Source: Paenibacillus tyrphae | Lineage (GTDB): Bacteria; Bacillota; Bacilli; Paenibacillales; NBRC-103111 | Assembly (NCBI RefSeq): GCF_000722545.1 | Contig: NZ_JNVM01000007.1 | Span: 1 to 64,000 of the forward strand | Reading direction: 5' to 3' | DNA length: 64,000 nt | Shown here: piece by piece, positions 8,091 to 16,065 of the stretch | Numbering within the stretch: position 1 is the first letter of the stretch | How the letters are laid out: every line of letters starts with the position of its first letter | Program-made: the position numbers and the translations under genes | The notes under the pieces: generated by a model | Seen by the model: the letters and a program-made list of their open reading frames with translations, nothing else | Database searches by the model: none | What the model was told of the DNA's origin: nothing

Positions 8091-8588
8091 ATGGCCAAGG
8101 AACAATCCATATTGCTATTGTTGTGGATCGCGAGCGTGCTGCTGCTATGTATGACCGGACGCCGACGTGTGAGAGCCACCGTACTTCTAGTGCTTCTATT
8201 TCAAACGATGACTTGGTTACTGAGTTTAGTGCTGTCGAGCTTGTCCTTGTTCGAATTTCCGGTGCGGGAATTGCCGAGGGCGACGGCAATTAATTTCACA
8301 TTTGAGTTTATCTTGTTCCCGGCCTTTGCCGTCTGGTTTCAATATACGTATCCGGAGCGGAAAAGCAAGGCGCGTCAAATCGGACATTATGCGCTGTATG
8401 CCACGATTTTCGTCGTCTTTTACAGCTTGATGGCCCGTTTTACTTCGCTTGTGAAATTTCACGGTTCACCGGCTTGGCTGTATCTTACACTTCCGGCTGA
8501 ACTCTATATAACCCGGCGGGTGTTCTTATGGTTCGTTCGGGAGGAACCGGGAAAGTCAGTCGCAGGCTTATCGGAGAAACGGATATGA
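8091..8588 (+). CDS. CBO0543-like integral membrane protein, copy 1
   Basis: A 165-aa protein with about five membrane segments (SILLLLWIASVLLLCM, ATVLLVLLFQTMTWLLSLVL, FTFEFILFPAFAVWFQ, a YALYATIFVVFY segment and a C-terminal one). The signature FTFEF...FPAFAVWF...YPER is shared with the next gene. I place it in the CBO0543-type family of Firmicutes, function unknown. ATG 8091 has CGGAGGA about 13 nt upstream. Its stop overlaps the next start by ATGA, so the two are translationally coupled. Confidence 0.75.
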   Translation: MAKEQSILLLLWIASVLLLCMTGRRRVRATVLLVLLFQTMTWLLSLVLSSLSLFEFPVRELPRATAINFTFEFILFPAFAVWFQYTYPERKSKARQIGHYALYATIFVVFYSLMARFTSLVKFHGSPAWLYLTLPAELYITRRVFLWFVREEPGKSVAGLSEKRI

Positions 8589-9073
8589 GCAGATTCATCG
8601 AGCAGTGGATTCTTGTCTTTGTCTGGGGGTTGACGCTGGCTTCCCTTTTGTTCATTCCGAAGGACAAGTACCGCATCGCGCTTACGGTGTTTTTATTTAA
8701 GCAGTGCATCACCTGGCTCCTCGGACTTCTTGTGGTCGAGTGGGGATGGATTGCCTACCCGGTTCGGTTATTCTGGAAGGTGAATGCCACCAGCTTCACA
8801 TTCGAATATTTCGTCTATCCGGTCATTTGCGTTTTCTTTATGCTGCATTATCCCGAGCGCCGGGACGGGTGGACGAAGCTGGCGTATTGTGCGGCGTTTA
8901 CGACCGGAATCATGATACCGGAATATATCATTCAGCGCTATACGAAGCTCATCGATTACTTGCACTGGACCTGGTATTGGAGCTGGATCAGTTTGTTTCT
9001 TACGTTCGCGCTGTCCCGGTTGTTCTACGTATGGTATTTTAAGCCGGTGCAGCCGGACAAAAACAAGCCCTGA
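8585..9073 (+). CDS. CBO0543-like integral membrane protein, copy 2
   Basis: A 162-aa paralog of the preceding gene, with the same order of membrane segments and the matching signature NATSFTFEYFVYPVICVFFMLHYPERR. The start ATG overlaps the upstream stop (ATGA at 8585-8588), with GGAG 9 nt before it. The two copies share spacing and key residues but differ widely elsewhere, which suggests an old tandem duplication and possibly a heteromeric membrane complex. No catalytic motif is evident. Confidence 0.75.
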   Translation: MSRFIEQWILVFVWGLTLASLLFIPKDKYRIALTVFLFKQCITWLLGLLVVEWGWIAYPVRLFWKVNATSFTFEYFVYPVICVFFMLHYPERRDGWTKLAYCAAFTTGIMIPEYIIQRYTKLIDYLHWTWYWSWISLFLTFALSRLFYVWYFKPVQPDKNKP

Positions 9074-9092
9074 GCTTATTGCTCAGGGCTTG
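9062..9092 (-). terminator. Terminator for the THUMP methyltransferase gene
   Basis: AAGCCCTGAGC pairs with GCTCAGGGCTT around TTATT. On the minus strand it is followed by GTTTTTG. The stem overlaps both convergent stop codons (9073 and 9076). Confidence 0.75.
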
Positions 9093-10257
9093 GGTTCGCC
9101 TCCTGGTCTTTGCGCCACGCGTATAAGCCGCCCGGTGCGAAGTACTGGTACAATTGGCATTCGATCCGTCCGTTAAACAGCTTCCGCTTCTTGTCTGCCG
9201 GCCGGTTCGCGTAGTGCTCGAACTGCTTGGCCGGGGTCAGGACAAAAGCGGACCAGGTAGGGAGCTGCGCATACAAGTGTCCGAAATCGCGGACGGCGCG
9301 TTCCGCTTCGCTCCGGTCGCCCAGCCGCTCGCCGTAAGGCGGGTTCGTAATAATGCAGCCGTAATCTCCTAGCGGCCGCGCTTTGGCCACCGGCAGCGTC
9401 TGCAGGTTGAGCTCTTTGGCCAGTCCGGCCGCTTTGGCCGACGCTTGGGCAACCTCGATCGCGCTGCGGTCGATGTCCGAGCCGGCGATTTGCAATGGCA
9501 CGTCGTCGCGCACGAGATCGTACGCTTCTTCGCGCGCTTCCTGCCATAGAGCGCTGGGGACGAGCGGCCATGCCTCCGCATTGAAACTGCGTCTGAGGCC
9601 CGGCGCCAGATTCCAGCCGATCATGGCCGCTTCGACCGGGATCGTCCCGGAGCCGCAGAACGGATCGTACAGCGGACGCTCCGGCTGCCAGCGGCTGAGC
9701 AAAATCATGGCGGCCGCCATCGTTTCCTTCAGCGGCGCTTCGGTAACCAGCTTGCGGTAGCCGCGCTTGTGCAGCCCCGGGCCCGTCGTGTCCAGCGTAA
9801 TCGTCGCGATATCGTTCAGCAGAGCGACCTCGATAACGAAGCGGCCGCCCGTCTCGCGGAACCATTCGGTCCCATAGCGCTGCTTCATGCTTTCGACGAC
9901 GGCTTTCTTCACGATGCCCTGACAGGCGGGGACGCTGGACAGCTGCGATTTATGCGAGCGTCCTTCCACAGGAAACTCGCCGTCCTCGGGAATCCATTCC
10001 GGCCAGGGCAGCGCCTTGACGCCTTCGAACAGCTCGTCGAAGGTGCGCGCCGGGAATTGTCCCATTTTGACCAGCACCCGGTCGGCGGTCCGCAGCCACA
10101 GGTTCGCCCGGGCGATCGCCAACGCGTCTCCGACGAACGTGACGCGGCCGTTCTCAACCGTTACCTGATCGTATCCCAGGTCGCGGACTTCCCGAGCGAC
10201 AACGGCTTCCAGGCCCATGGGGGCGGTAGCAATCAATTCAATGGTGTTCGATGTCAA
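9076..10257 (-). CDS. THUMP-domain class I SAM-dependent RNA methyltransferase (YpsC-like)
   Basis: The 393-aa protein has an N-terminal THUMP/ferredoxin-like region (IATAPMGLEAVVAREVRDLGY), then a Rossmann methyltransferase with motif I DPFCGSGTIPVEAAMIGWNLAPG, GSDIDRSAIEVA and the catalytic NPPYGERLG. Such enzymes (B. subtilis YpsC, E. coli RlmL N-terminal half) make N2-methylguanosine in 23S rRNA; the exact site is unproven here. The start is TTG 10257: AAGGAGTG sits 8 nt upstream, and family members begin right before the LIATAPMGLEA motif. The ATG at 10284 has no binding site. Confidence 0.88.
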   Translation of the reverse strand: MTSNTIELIATAPMGLEAVVAREVRDLGYDQVTVENGRVTFVGDALAIARANLWLRTADRVLVKMGQFPARTFDELFEGVKALPWPEWIPEDGEFPVEGRSHKSQLSSVPACQGIVKKAVVESMKQRYGTEWFRETGGRFVIEVALLNDIATITLDTTGPGLHKRGYRKLVTEAPLKETMAAAMILLSRWQPERPLYDPFCGSGTIPVEAAMIGWNLAPGLRRSFNAEAWPLVPSALWQEAREEAYDLVRDDVPLQIAGSDIDRSAIEVAQASAKAAGLAKELNLQTLPVAKARPLGDYGCIITNPPYGERLGDRSEAERAVRDFGHLYAQLPTWSAFVLTPAKQFEHYANRPADKKRKLFNGRIECQLYQYFAPGGLYAWRKDQEANPSPEQ

Positions 10258-10398
10258 CGCTTGCTCACTCCTTGGAAAAGCCATACAATAAACTAGTATA
10301 GGCGATTGGCCCCGATTATACAACGGCGGCGGGAACGAAGGTAACGAACGGTACAGCCGTACGCCCTACGAGGACCAAACGGAGGAGGAAGAACGGAG

Positions 10399-11043
10399 AT
10401 GACGGAGATGCCATTATCGGCGGAAGCGTATTTGGAGGGCTTGTTCGGGCCCGATGCGGAGCTTGAGCGGGTGCAGGAAGGCATCCGGGAGAACGGGATG
10501 CCGGAAATTTCGATCGCGCCGGGGTACGGTCGGCTGCTGACGATGCTCACGCGGCTCGTTCGCGCGGAGCAGGTGCTGGAGATTGGGGCGCTGGGCGGCT
10601 ACAGCGGCATTTGTCTGGCACGCGGCCTGTCCGACGGCGGCAAGCTGGTATCGCTGGAGCTGAAGCAGGAGTATGCGGACTTGGCGCACAAGCATCTGCA
10701 CGAAGCGGGACTCGGCGACAAGGTCGAATACCGGATCGGCGAGGCGCTGGACAGCCTGGAGGCGCTGTCGGCGGAAGGCCGGCGGTTCGACCTGTTTTTT
10801 ATCGATGCGGACAAGGGGAATTATCCGAATTATTTGGAATGGGCGATCAAGCTGGCCCGGCCGGGCGCGTTGATCCTCGGGGATAACCTGCTGATGCGCG
10901 GCAAGACGACCGACCCGGAGCAGTCCGGCAACGCCGTGACGAAGATGCGCCAATTTAACGAAAGCATAGCGCGCGACCCGCGTCTGGAAGGCGTGCTGCT
11001 GCCGGCGTACGATGGCCTCGCCATGGCAAGAGTGCGGGGATAG
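10399..11043 (+). CDS. O-methyltransferase (YrrM/caffeoyl-CoA family 3)
   Basis: A 214-aa class I methyltransferase. Motif I is VLEIGALGGYSGICLARGL, the acidic SAM-ribose residue lies in LVSLELKQEY, and the metal-binding FFIDADKGNYPNYLEWA and ALILGDNLL segments match cation-dependent O-methyltransferases. The homolog B. subtilis TrmR (YrrM) methylates a tRNA wobble hydroxyuridine; small-molecule catechol methylation is the other possibility. GGAGGAGGAAG precedes the ATG. It is divergent from the THUMP methyltransferase, with about 140 bp of promoter region between them. Confidence 0.9.
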   Translation: MTEMPLSAEAYLEGLFGPDAELERVQEGIRENGMPEISIAPGYGRLLTMLTRLVRAEQVLEIGALGGYSGICLARGLSDGGKLVSLELKQEYADLAHKHLHEAGLGDKVEYRIGEALDSLEALSAEGRRFDLFFIDADKGNYPNYLEWAIKLARPGALILGDNLLMRGKTTDPEQSGNAVTKMRQFNESIARDPRLEGVLLPAYDGLAMARVRG

Positions 11044-11074
11044 AGACAGACAGGTAAATAGTTAAAGGTATGGC

Positions 11075-11127
11075 GAAGAGACGAGTTCCCGTAGTCGTGG
11101 CGACGAGGGGACACCGTCTCTTTTTTC
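11075..11127 (+). terminator. Intrinsic terminator after the O-methyltransferase gene
   Basis: AAGAGACG pairs with CGTCTCTT across a partly paired interior and is followed by six T residues. Confidence 0.8.
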
Positions 11128-11154
11128 TGTAAAACCTCAGAGGAGTCCTTCGCC

Positions 11155-11928
11155 CTAAGCCCCGGTACCTCCCGTACCCCGATAGCCGAGCTCGTGCGAT
11201 ATGGCGCGAGCAATCTCCACCACCTCTTGAATCCACCGCTCATGGAAGGGCAGCATACGATCGGTCGGACCGATCACGCTGACGGACGCAATCGCTTTCC
11301 CGTCGGCGTCGAAGATCGGCGCTGCAATCCCGGTCGCGCCGACATTGCGCAGGTTCGAGCTTAGCTCGTATCCGTTCATCCGGATGTCCTTCAGCCTGCG
11401 TTTCATCGTCTCCGCGTCGGTAATCGTATACGCGGTATACGTTTTCAATTGATCCCCCAGCACGTCGGCGATAAAAGCGTCGTCCCGGTAAGCCAAAATG
11501 GCGCGCGCCGCCGAGGTGGCGTACATCGGAAACCGCCGATGCTCCTCCGCGTTGAAGCGGATCGGGTACTGCGAGTCGATTTTATCGACATAAATGGCAT
11601 CCTGACCGTCAATGACGCACAGCGTGACGAGCTCCTTCGTCTTATCCGAGAGCTGGGTAAGAAACGGCCTGGCGAAATCGACGAGATTGTGATTTTTCAG
11701 CACCTTGTTGCCGAGCTCCAGCAGCGTATAACCGAGCGAATACTGCTTGGTGGCGGGATTTTGCTTGATGAAGCCTTCGCTTTCGAGCGTCATGAGCAGC
11801 TTGTGCACCGCGCCTTTGGAAAGCTCCAGCTTGCGGCTCAAATCGCTCACGCCGAGCTCTTTCGGAGAATCGAGAAATAATTTCAGCAGCTTGCAGCCGT
11901 TTTTGACAGACGATAAATGGTTGTCCAT
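11155..11928 (-). CDS. IclR family transcriptional regulator
   Basis: The 257-aa protein has an N-terminal winged helix (SSVKNGCKLLKLFLDSPKELGVSDLSRKLELSKGAVHKLL, about residues 6-45) and a C-terminal IclR effector domain (LVTLCVIDGQDAIYVDKIDS, PMYATSAARAILAY, GIAAPIFDADGKAIASVSVIGP). ATG 11928 has AAGGAG 10 nt upstream; the frame extends further up but without support. It is divergent from a polyamine-type ABC transporter and peptidase operon, whose promoter carries palindromic sites, so it very likely controls that operon in response to a small ligand. Confidence 0.93.
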   Translation of the reverse strand: MDNHLSSVKNGCKLLKLFLDSPKELGVSDLSRKLELSKGAVHKLLMTLESEGFIKQNPATKQYSLGYTLLELGNKVLKNHNLVDFARPFLTQLSDKTKELVTLCVIDGQDAIYVDKIDSQYPIRFNAEEHRRFPMYATSAARAILAYRDDAFIADVLGDQLKTYTAYTITDAETMKRRLKDIRMNGYELSSNLRNVGATGIAAPIFDADGKAIASVSVIGPTDRMLPFHERWIQEVVEIARAISHELGYRGTGGTGA

Positions 11929-12045
11929 AGCCTTCGTGCTCCTTGCCGTCGTAGAGTTGAGGGACGGTTTGAAATGTAGAGTAAGTGTAACATAAACCAG
12001 GCAAATTTCCCAGAATTCGCTTTCACATGTAAGAAAACATGACAT

Positions 12046-12059
12046 TGAAAACGTTTTAA
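12046..12059. promoter_or_regulatory. Candidate cre (CcpA) site
   Basis: TGAAAACGTTTTAA matches the cre consensus TGAAARCGYTTTCW at 13 of 14 positions. It lies 14 bp upstream of the -35 of the ABC operon promoter and could link the operon to carbon catabolite control. Confidence 0.6.
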
Positions 12060-12072
12060 AAAAAATAAACTA

Positions 12073-12102
12073 TTGCACTTTATCCAAGTTACGTGCTAAA
12101 AT
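12073..12102 (+). promoter_or_regulatory. Sigma-A promoter of the ABC transporter operon
   Basis: TTGCAC (12073-12078), an 18-bp spacer and TAAAAT (12097-12102). Transcription would start near 12109, directly at the operator-like repeats. Confidence 0.7.
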
Positions 12103-12110
12103 CTCCTTAT

Positions 12111-12151
12111 GTTTCTCGTATAGTAAACGATGTTCACGTATAGTGAACGAT
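12111..12151. promoter_or_regulatory. Tandem operator-like repeats, candidate IclR sites
   Basis: GTTCACGTATAGTGAAC (12132-12148) is an inverted repeat of GTTCAC and GTGAAC with a 5-bp centre. A degenerate copy with GTTT and AAAC arms lies at 12111-12128. The core CGTATAGTRAACGAT is a direct repeat with a 20-bp period (12117 and 12137), about two helical turns. It spans the expected transcription start between the IclR gene and its probable target. Confidence 0.65.
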
Positions 12152-12174
12152 ACCACATCCGGGGAGGAATTACA

Positions 12175-13275
12175 ATGAACAAAAAAATGGGGGTTTTAGC
12201 GGTATTGACGCTTTGCGGCTCGTTGCTCGCAGCATGCGGATCAGGGAAGCCGGCGGCATCGGGTGAAACGGGGCAAGATCAAGCCGGCGGCACGAAGCCG
12301 GAGAAGCAGCTCGTGATCTCCGGTAACGGAGCTACGGTAGAGCAAATGATGAAAGACGACGTGTTCAAAAAATTCAATGAAAAATATCCCGATGTGAAGC
12401 TCACTTATGTATCCGGCGTCGCCACCGAAATCGTGGCCAAAGTGAAAGCGCAAAAAGGCGCTCCGCAAATCGACGTGACCGTGATCGAAGCGGGCGAGCA
12501 GGAAGCCGGCCGTGCGGAAGGGCTGTGGGAGCCGTTGAACGAAAAAGACGTTCCGTCCATGAGCAAGGTTTCTCCCGAGTTGAAAGTGAAGGACAACAGC
12601 GGCGTAGCGGTCAACTTTACCCCGATGGGCATTTCTTATAACGCGGAAATGGTGAAATCCAAGGGCCTCCCAGTGCCGGAGTCGTGGAACGATCTTGCCC
12701 GCACGGAGATGAAGGGGAATTTGACGCTCAGCGAAATTTCGAGCAACTTCGGCCGTTCCGCGCTAATCATGCTTGCGTATGCAAACGGCGGCTCGGAGAA
12801 AGATATGGAGCCCGGTTTTAAAAAGTTGGAAACGGTTGCGGGCTATATGCCGACCTTCGCCAAGAGCGCAGCTCAGCTGCAGCAAAACCTGCAAAACAAG
12901 ACGGCCGCCTATACGGCTTGGACGATGGCGCGCAGCTTGGTGCAGAAGGACGCCGGTCTCGATCTCGAATTCGTCATTCCGAAGGAAGGCGCGAACCTGG
13001 TGCCTACCGTAGCGTCGATGGTCAAAGGCGCGAAAAATCCGAACGCCTCCAAACTGTTCATCGAGTTCCTGCTGTCCGATGAAGTACAGGCGATGTATGC
13101 AACCAAGCTGTACTACAATCCGGCAACGAAGGTAAATCTGCCGATGGATATTTCCAAAAAGCTGAGCTTCGACATGAAGAAAGCCGTCAAATTCGATTAC
13201 GAGGTTATCAGCAGCAAAACGCCGGAGTGGCTCGACCGCTTCAATAAAGAAATTGCGCCGAAAGTCGGCAAATAG
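12175..13275 (+). CDS. ABC transporter substrate-binding lipoprotein (spermidine/putrescine-type)
   Basis: The 366-aa protein has a lipoprotein signal ending LLAACGSG (lipobox cysteine at about residue 21), followed by a PotD-like periplasmic-binding fold (LVISGNGATVEQMMKDDVFKKF, AKVKAQKGAPQIDVTVIEAG, VNFTPMGISYN, VPESWNDLARTEMKG). Family members bind polyamines, iron or phosphonates or short charged organics; the ligand here is unknown. GGGGAGGAA precedes ATG 12175. It is the first gene of a five-gene operon under the divergent IclR regulator. Confidence 0.92.
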   Translation: MNKKMGVLAVLTLCGSLLAACGSGKPAASGETGQDQAGGTKPEKQLVISGNGATVEQMMKDDVFKKFNEKYPDVKLTYVSGVATEIVAKVKAQKGAPQIDVTVIEAGEQEAGRAEGLWEPLNEKDVPSMSKVSPELKVKDNSGVAVNFTPMGISYNAEMVKSKGLPVPESWNDLARTEMKGNLTLSEISSNFGRSALIMLAYANGGSEKDMEPGFKKLETVAGYMPTFAKSAAQLQQNLQNKTAAYTAWTMARSLVQKDAGLDLEFVIPKEGANLVPTVASMVKGAKNPNASKLFIEFLLSDEVQAMYATKLYYNPATKVNLPMDISKKLSFDMKKAVKFDYEVISSKTPEWLDRFNKEIAPKVGK

Positions 13276-13284
13276 GTGAGTGAC

Positions 13285-14400
13285 ATGACAAAAACGATCG
13301 ATGTGGAGCTTAAAGGCATCCAGAAAAAGTTCGGATCCAACGTGGTCGTGGAACAGTTCAATCTGCAAGTTGAGCAGGGGGAATGTGTTTCGTTCCTCGG
13401 CCCTTCAGGCTGCGGCAAAACGACAACGCTCAATATGATCGCGGGCTTTCTTGAGCCGGATCAGGGCGAACTGATTATTAAGGGCAAGAAGATGAACGGC
13501 GTGCCGTCCAATAAACGGGATCTGGGCATGGTGTTTCAGACGTATTCGTTGTTCCCGCATATGACGATCTTTGAAAATGTGGCGTACGGGCTGAAGCTGC
13601 GCAAGACACCGAAGGCGGAAATGCAGGAGCGGGTGCGGAAGGTGCTGGAGCTGGTCAAGCTGCCTCACGTGGCCGACCGCTATCCGAAGCAGCTTTCGGG
13701 AGGCCAACGGCAGCGCATCGCCATCGCCCGCGCGCTCGTGACCGAGCCGTCGCTGCTGCTGTTGGACGAGCCGCTGAGTAACTTGGACGCCAAACTGCGC
13801 GAAGAGCTTCGCGACGAGTTAAAGCGGTTGCAGCAGGAGATCGGTCTGACCACCATTTTCGTGACGCACGATCAGGAAGAGGCGCTTTACCTGTCCAACC
13901 GGATTGTGGTGCTGGATCACGGCAAGGTAGAACAGATCGGCACCCCGTGGGAAATTTATAACCGCCCGGCGTCCGAGTTCGTACATACGTTCATTGGCAA
14001 ATCGAACCGGATGACCAGCAGAGTGGAGGCGATGGGCAGCCAGACGCTGTCGCTCGTGACGGAGGACGGGCATCCGCTTCAGGCTGCGTTCAAAGGCATT
14101 GCGCTTCAATCGGGAGACGCCGTCTCCGTCTATGTCCGTCCCGAACGGATCGGTTTTGTGGCTGAGGGCGGCGAGAATCCCTCCGGCAGCGTCAATCGGG
14201 TGCAGGGTGTCGTCCAACTAATCTCCTTCCTCGGAGCTTACGCCGAATGCGAAGTCCAGGTCGGCCGATATACGCTGAATGTGCGCATTCCTTCCGACCG
14301 TCAGGACCGTGAATGGTCGGTCGGCGATTCGGTGTGGCTGGAATGGAAGCCGGAGGACGTGTTCGTTTTCCCAAGGAAGGGGCATGAGACCCATGGGTAA
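13285..14400 (+). CDS. ABC transporter ATP-binding protein (PotA-like)
   Basis: A 371-aa ATPase: Walker A GPSGCGKTT, Q-loop MVFQTYSLFPHMT, signature LSGGQRQRIAIARAL, Walker B LLLLDEPLSNLD and switch FVTHDQEEAL, then a C-terminal TOBE-like domain (about 280-371) typical of PotA/MalK-type importers. ATG 13285 follows GGTGAG within 4-5 nt; a GTG at 13276 is the alternative. It lies 9 bp after the binding-protein stop and overlaps the next gene. Confidence 0.93.
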   Translation: MTKTIDVELKGIQKKFGSNVVVEQFNLQVEQGECVSFLGPSGCGKTTTLNMIAGFLEPDQGELIIKGKKMNGVPSNKRDLGMVFQTYSLFPHMTIFENVAYGLKLRKTPKAEMQERVRKVLELVKLPHVADRYPKQLSGGQRQRIAIARALVTEPSLLLLDEPLSNLDAKLREELRDELKRLQQEIGLTTIFVTHDQEEALYLSNRIVVLDHGKVEQIGTPWEIYNRPASEFVHTFIGKSNRMTSRVEAMGSQTLSLVTEDGHPLQAAFKGIALQSGDAVSVYVRPERIGFVAEGGENPSGSVNRVQGVVQLISFLGAYAECEVQVGRYTLNVRIPSDRQDREWSVGDSVWLEWKPEDVFVFPRKGHETHG

Positions 14401-15250
14401 AGGCAAGTCACCCGCTGTCCGGAGCGCCGCCTTGCTGCTGCTTCCAAGTCTGGCCGTCGTCGCCGGCGTGTTTTTGCTGCCGATGCTTTATATTTTTCTT
14501 CTTAGTCTGGAGGGGAAGCAGGGGCAGTTCACGCTGGAGAACTATACGATCTTTTTTAAAGATACTTACTATCTCCAAATTTTATGGCGAACCGTCAAAC
14601 TGGGCTTGCTCTCGGTGCTGGCCTGTCTGGTGCTCGGCTATCCGGTGGCGATGTTCATGGCCCAGACGTCGGGCAAGCTGCGCGGGATCATTACATTTCT
14701 AATTATTTCCCCGCACTTGATCAGCGTGGTCATCCGGAACTTCGGCTGGGTCGTCATCCTGGGCGAGAAGGGCTGGATCAACAGCACGCTGCTGAAGCTG
14801 GGGCTTATTGACACGCCGCTCAAGCTGCTCTATAACGAGCTCGGCGTCGTCATCGGCTTGACCGACTCCTTGATCGTGTATATGATTCTCGCCATCGCGA
14901 CGAGTCTGTACCAGATCGACGGCTCGCTCTATAAAGCGGCCGGCATTCTCGGCGCGGGCAAGGTGCGCACGTTCTTCACGGTGACGCTTCCGCTGACGCT
15001 GCCCGGCATTGTCGCCGGAACGACGCTCGTGTTCAGCCTGTCGATGAGCGCGTTCGTTACGCCTGCGCTGATGGGGGGCACGTCCGTGAAAGTGCTGCCG
15101 GTCATCGCTTACGAGAAAATTATGGCCCAGCTCAACTGGCCGCTGGGGGCGGCGCTTTCGTTCCTGCTGCTCGGTTCGACCATCGCGCTCGTTTCGCTGT
15201 TTACGCGGCTTATCGAAACGCGGCGCTATAAAGAGGTGTTCTCCTCATGA
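14384..15250 (+). CDS. ABC transporter permease (PotB-like)
   Basis: A 288-aa membrane protein with six predicted helices and the binding-protein-dependent permease EAA-like loop (SLYKAAGILGAGKVRTFFTVTLPLTLPGI) that contacts the ATPase. AAGGA lies 6 nt before ATG 14384; ATG 14393 is the alternative. The gene overlaps the ATPase by 17 bp, and its stop overlaps the next start by ATGA, so the transporter genes are translationally coupled. Confidence 0.92.
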   Translation: MRPMGKGKSPAVRSAALLLLPSLAVVAGVFLLPMLYIFLLSLEGKQGQFTLENYTIFFKDTYYLQILWRTVKLGLLSVLACLVLGYPVAMFMAQTSGKLRGIITFLIISPHLISVVIRNFGWVVILGEKGWINSTLLKLGLIDTPLKLLYNELGVVIGLTDSLIVYMILAIATSLYQIDGSLYKAAGILGAGKVRTFFTVTLPLTLPGIVAGTTLVFSLSMSAFVTPALMGGTSVKVLPVIAYEKIMAQLNWPLGAALSFLLLGSTIALVSLFTRLIETRRYKEVFSS

Positions 15251-16050
15251 CAAAACGATTTTCGCCGCTCGGCCTCATTACGTTTTTCGTCGTCTTGTTC
15301 GTTGTTTCGCCGCTGCTGGTCATTATCCCGACCTCGCTGACATCGACCAAATATTTGTCGTTTCCGCCGGTCGGATTTTCCTTGCAATGGTATATCAAAA
15401 TTTTCGACCGCCCGGAATTCGTCGATTCGTTCTGGTTCAGTCTGGAGCTGGCGGCGCTGACCGCCGTCATTTCCACGCTGCTCGGCACCATCGCGGGACT
15501 TGCGCTGCACAAGTACAAGTTTCCCGGCAAAGGGCTGATCAACGGGCTGCTGCTATCGCCGCTGACCGTTCCTGCGCTGATCATCGGGATTGCGGCGCTG
15601 CTCTTTTTCACGCGGATCGGACTGGCCGGCACGTTCACCGGGCTGCTGCTCGCGCACACGCTGATCTCGATTCCGTATGTGGTCCGGCTCGTGCTGACGG
15701 GGCTCAGCTCCTTCGATTATACGCTGGAGAGAGCGGCTTACATTTTGGGCGCCAAGCCCTTGAACGTTTTCTGGGACATTACGATGCCGCTGCTGAAGCC
15801 GGCGATTATTTCCGGCGCGATTTTCGCTTTCTTGACTTCGTTCGATAACGTGACGGTGTCGTTGTTTCTCGTCTCCCCGACGACAACGACGCTTCCGATG
15901 GCGCTGTTCAGCTATATGCAGGAAACGCTGGACCCGCTCGTCGCGTCCGTATCGTCCGTCGTAATTTTACTAAGCTTGGTGTTCATCATTATATTGGAAA
16001 GGGCATACGGATTGGACCGTTTGTTCGGATCGAATTCGCATTCCCATTAA
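15247..16050 (+). CDS. ABC transporter permease (PotC-like)
   Basis: The 267-aa second permease has six membrane segments and the EAA motif YTLERAAYILGAKPLNVFWDITMPLLKPAI. It starts at the ATGA overlap with the upstream permease. It ends with GLDRLFGSNSHSH, and the peptidase gene follows 15 bp later. With the PotB-like subunit it forms the translocation pore of the importer. Confidence 0.93.
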   Translation: MTKRFSPLGLITFFVVLFVVSPLLVIIPTSLTSTKYLSFPPVGFSLQWYIKIFDRPEFVDSFWFSLELAALTAVISTLLGTIAGLALHKYKFPGKGLINGLLLSPLTVPALIIGIAALLFFTRIGLAGTFTGLLLAHTLISIPYVVRLVLTGLSSFDYTLERAAYILGAKPLNVFWDITMPLLKPAIISGAIFAFLTSFDNVTVSLFLVSPTTTTLPMALFSYMQETLDPLVASVSSVVILLSLVFIIILERAYGLDRLFGSNSHSH

Positions 16051-16065
16051 CGGAGATGCTGCGGT

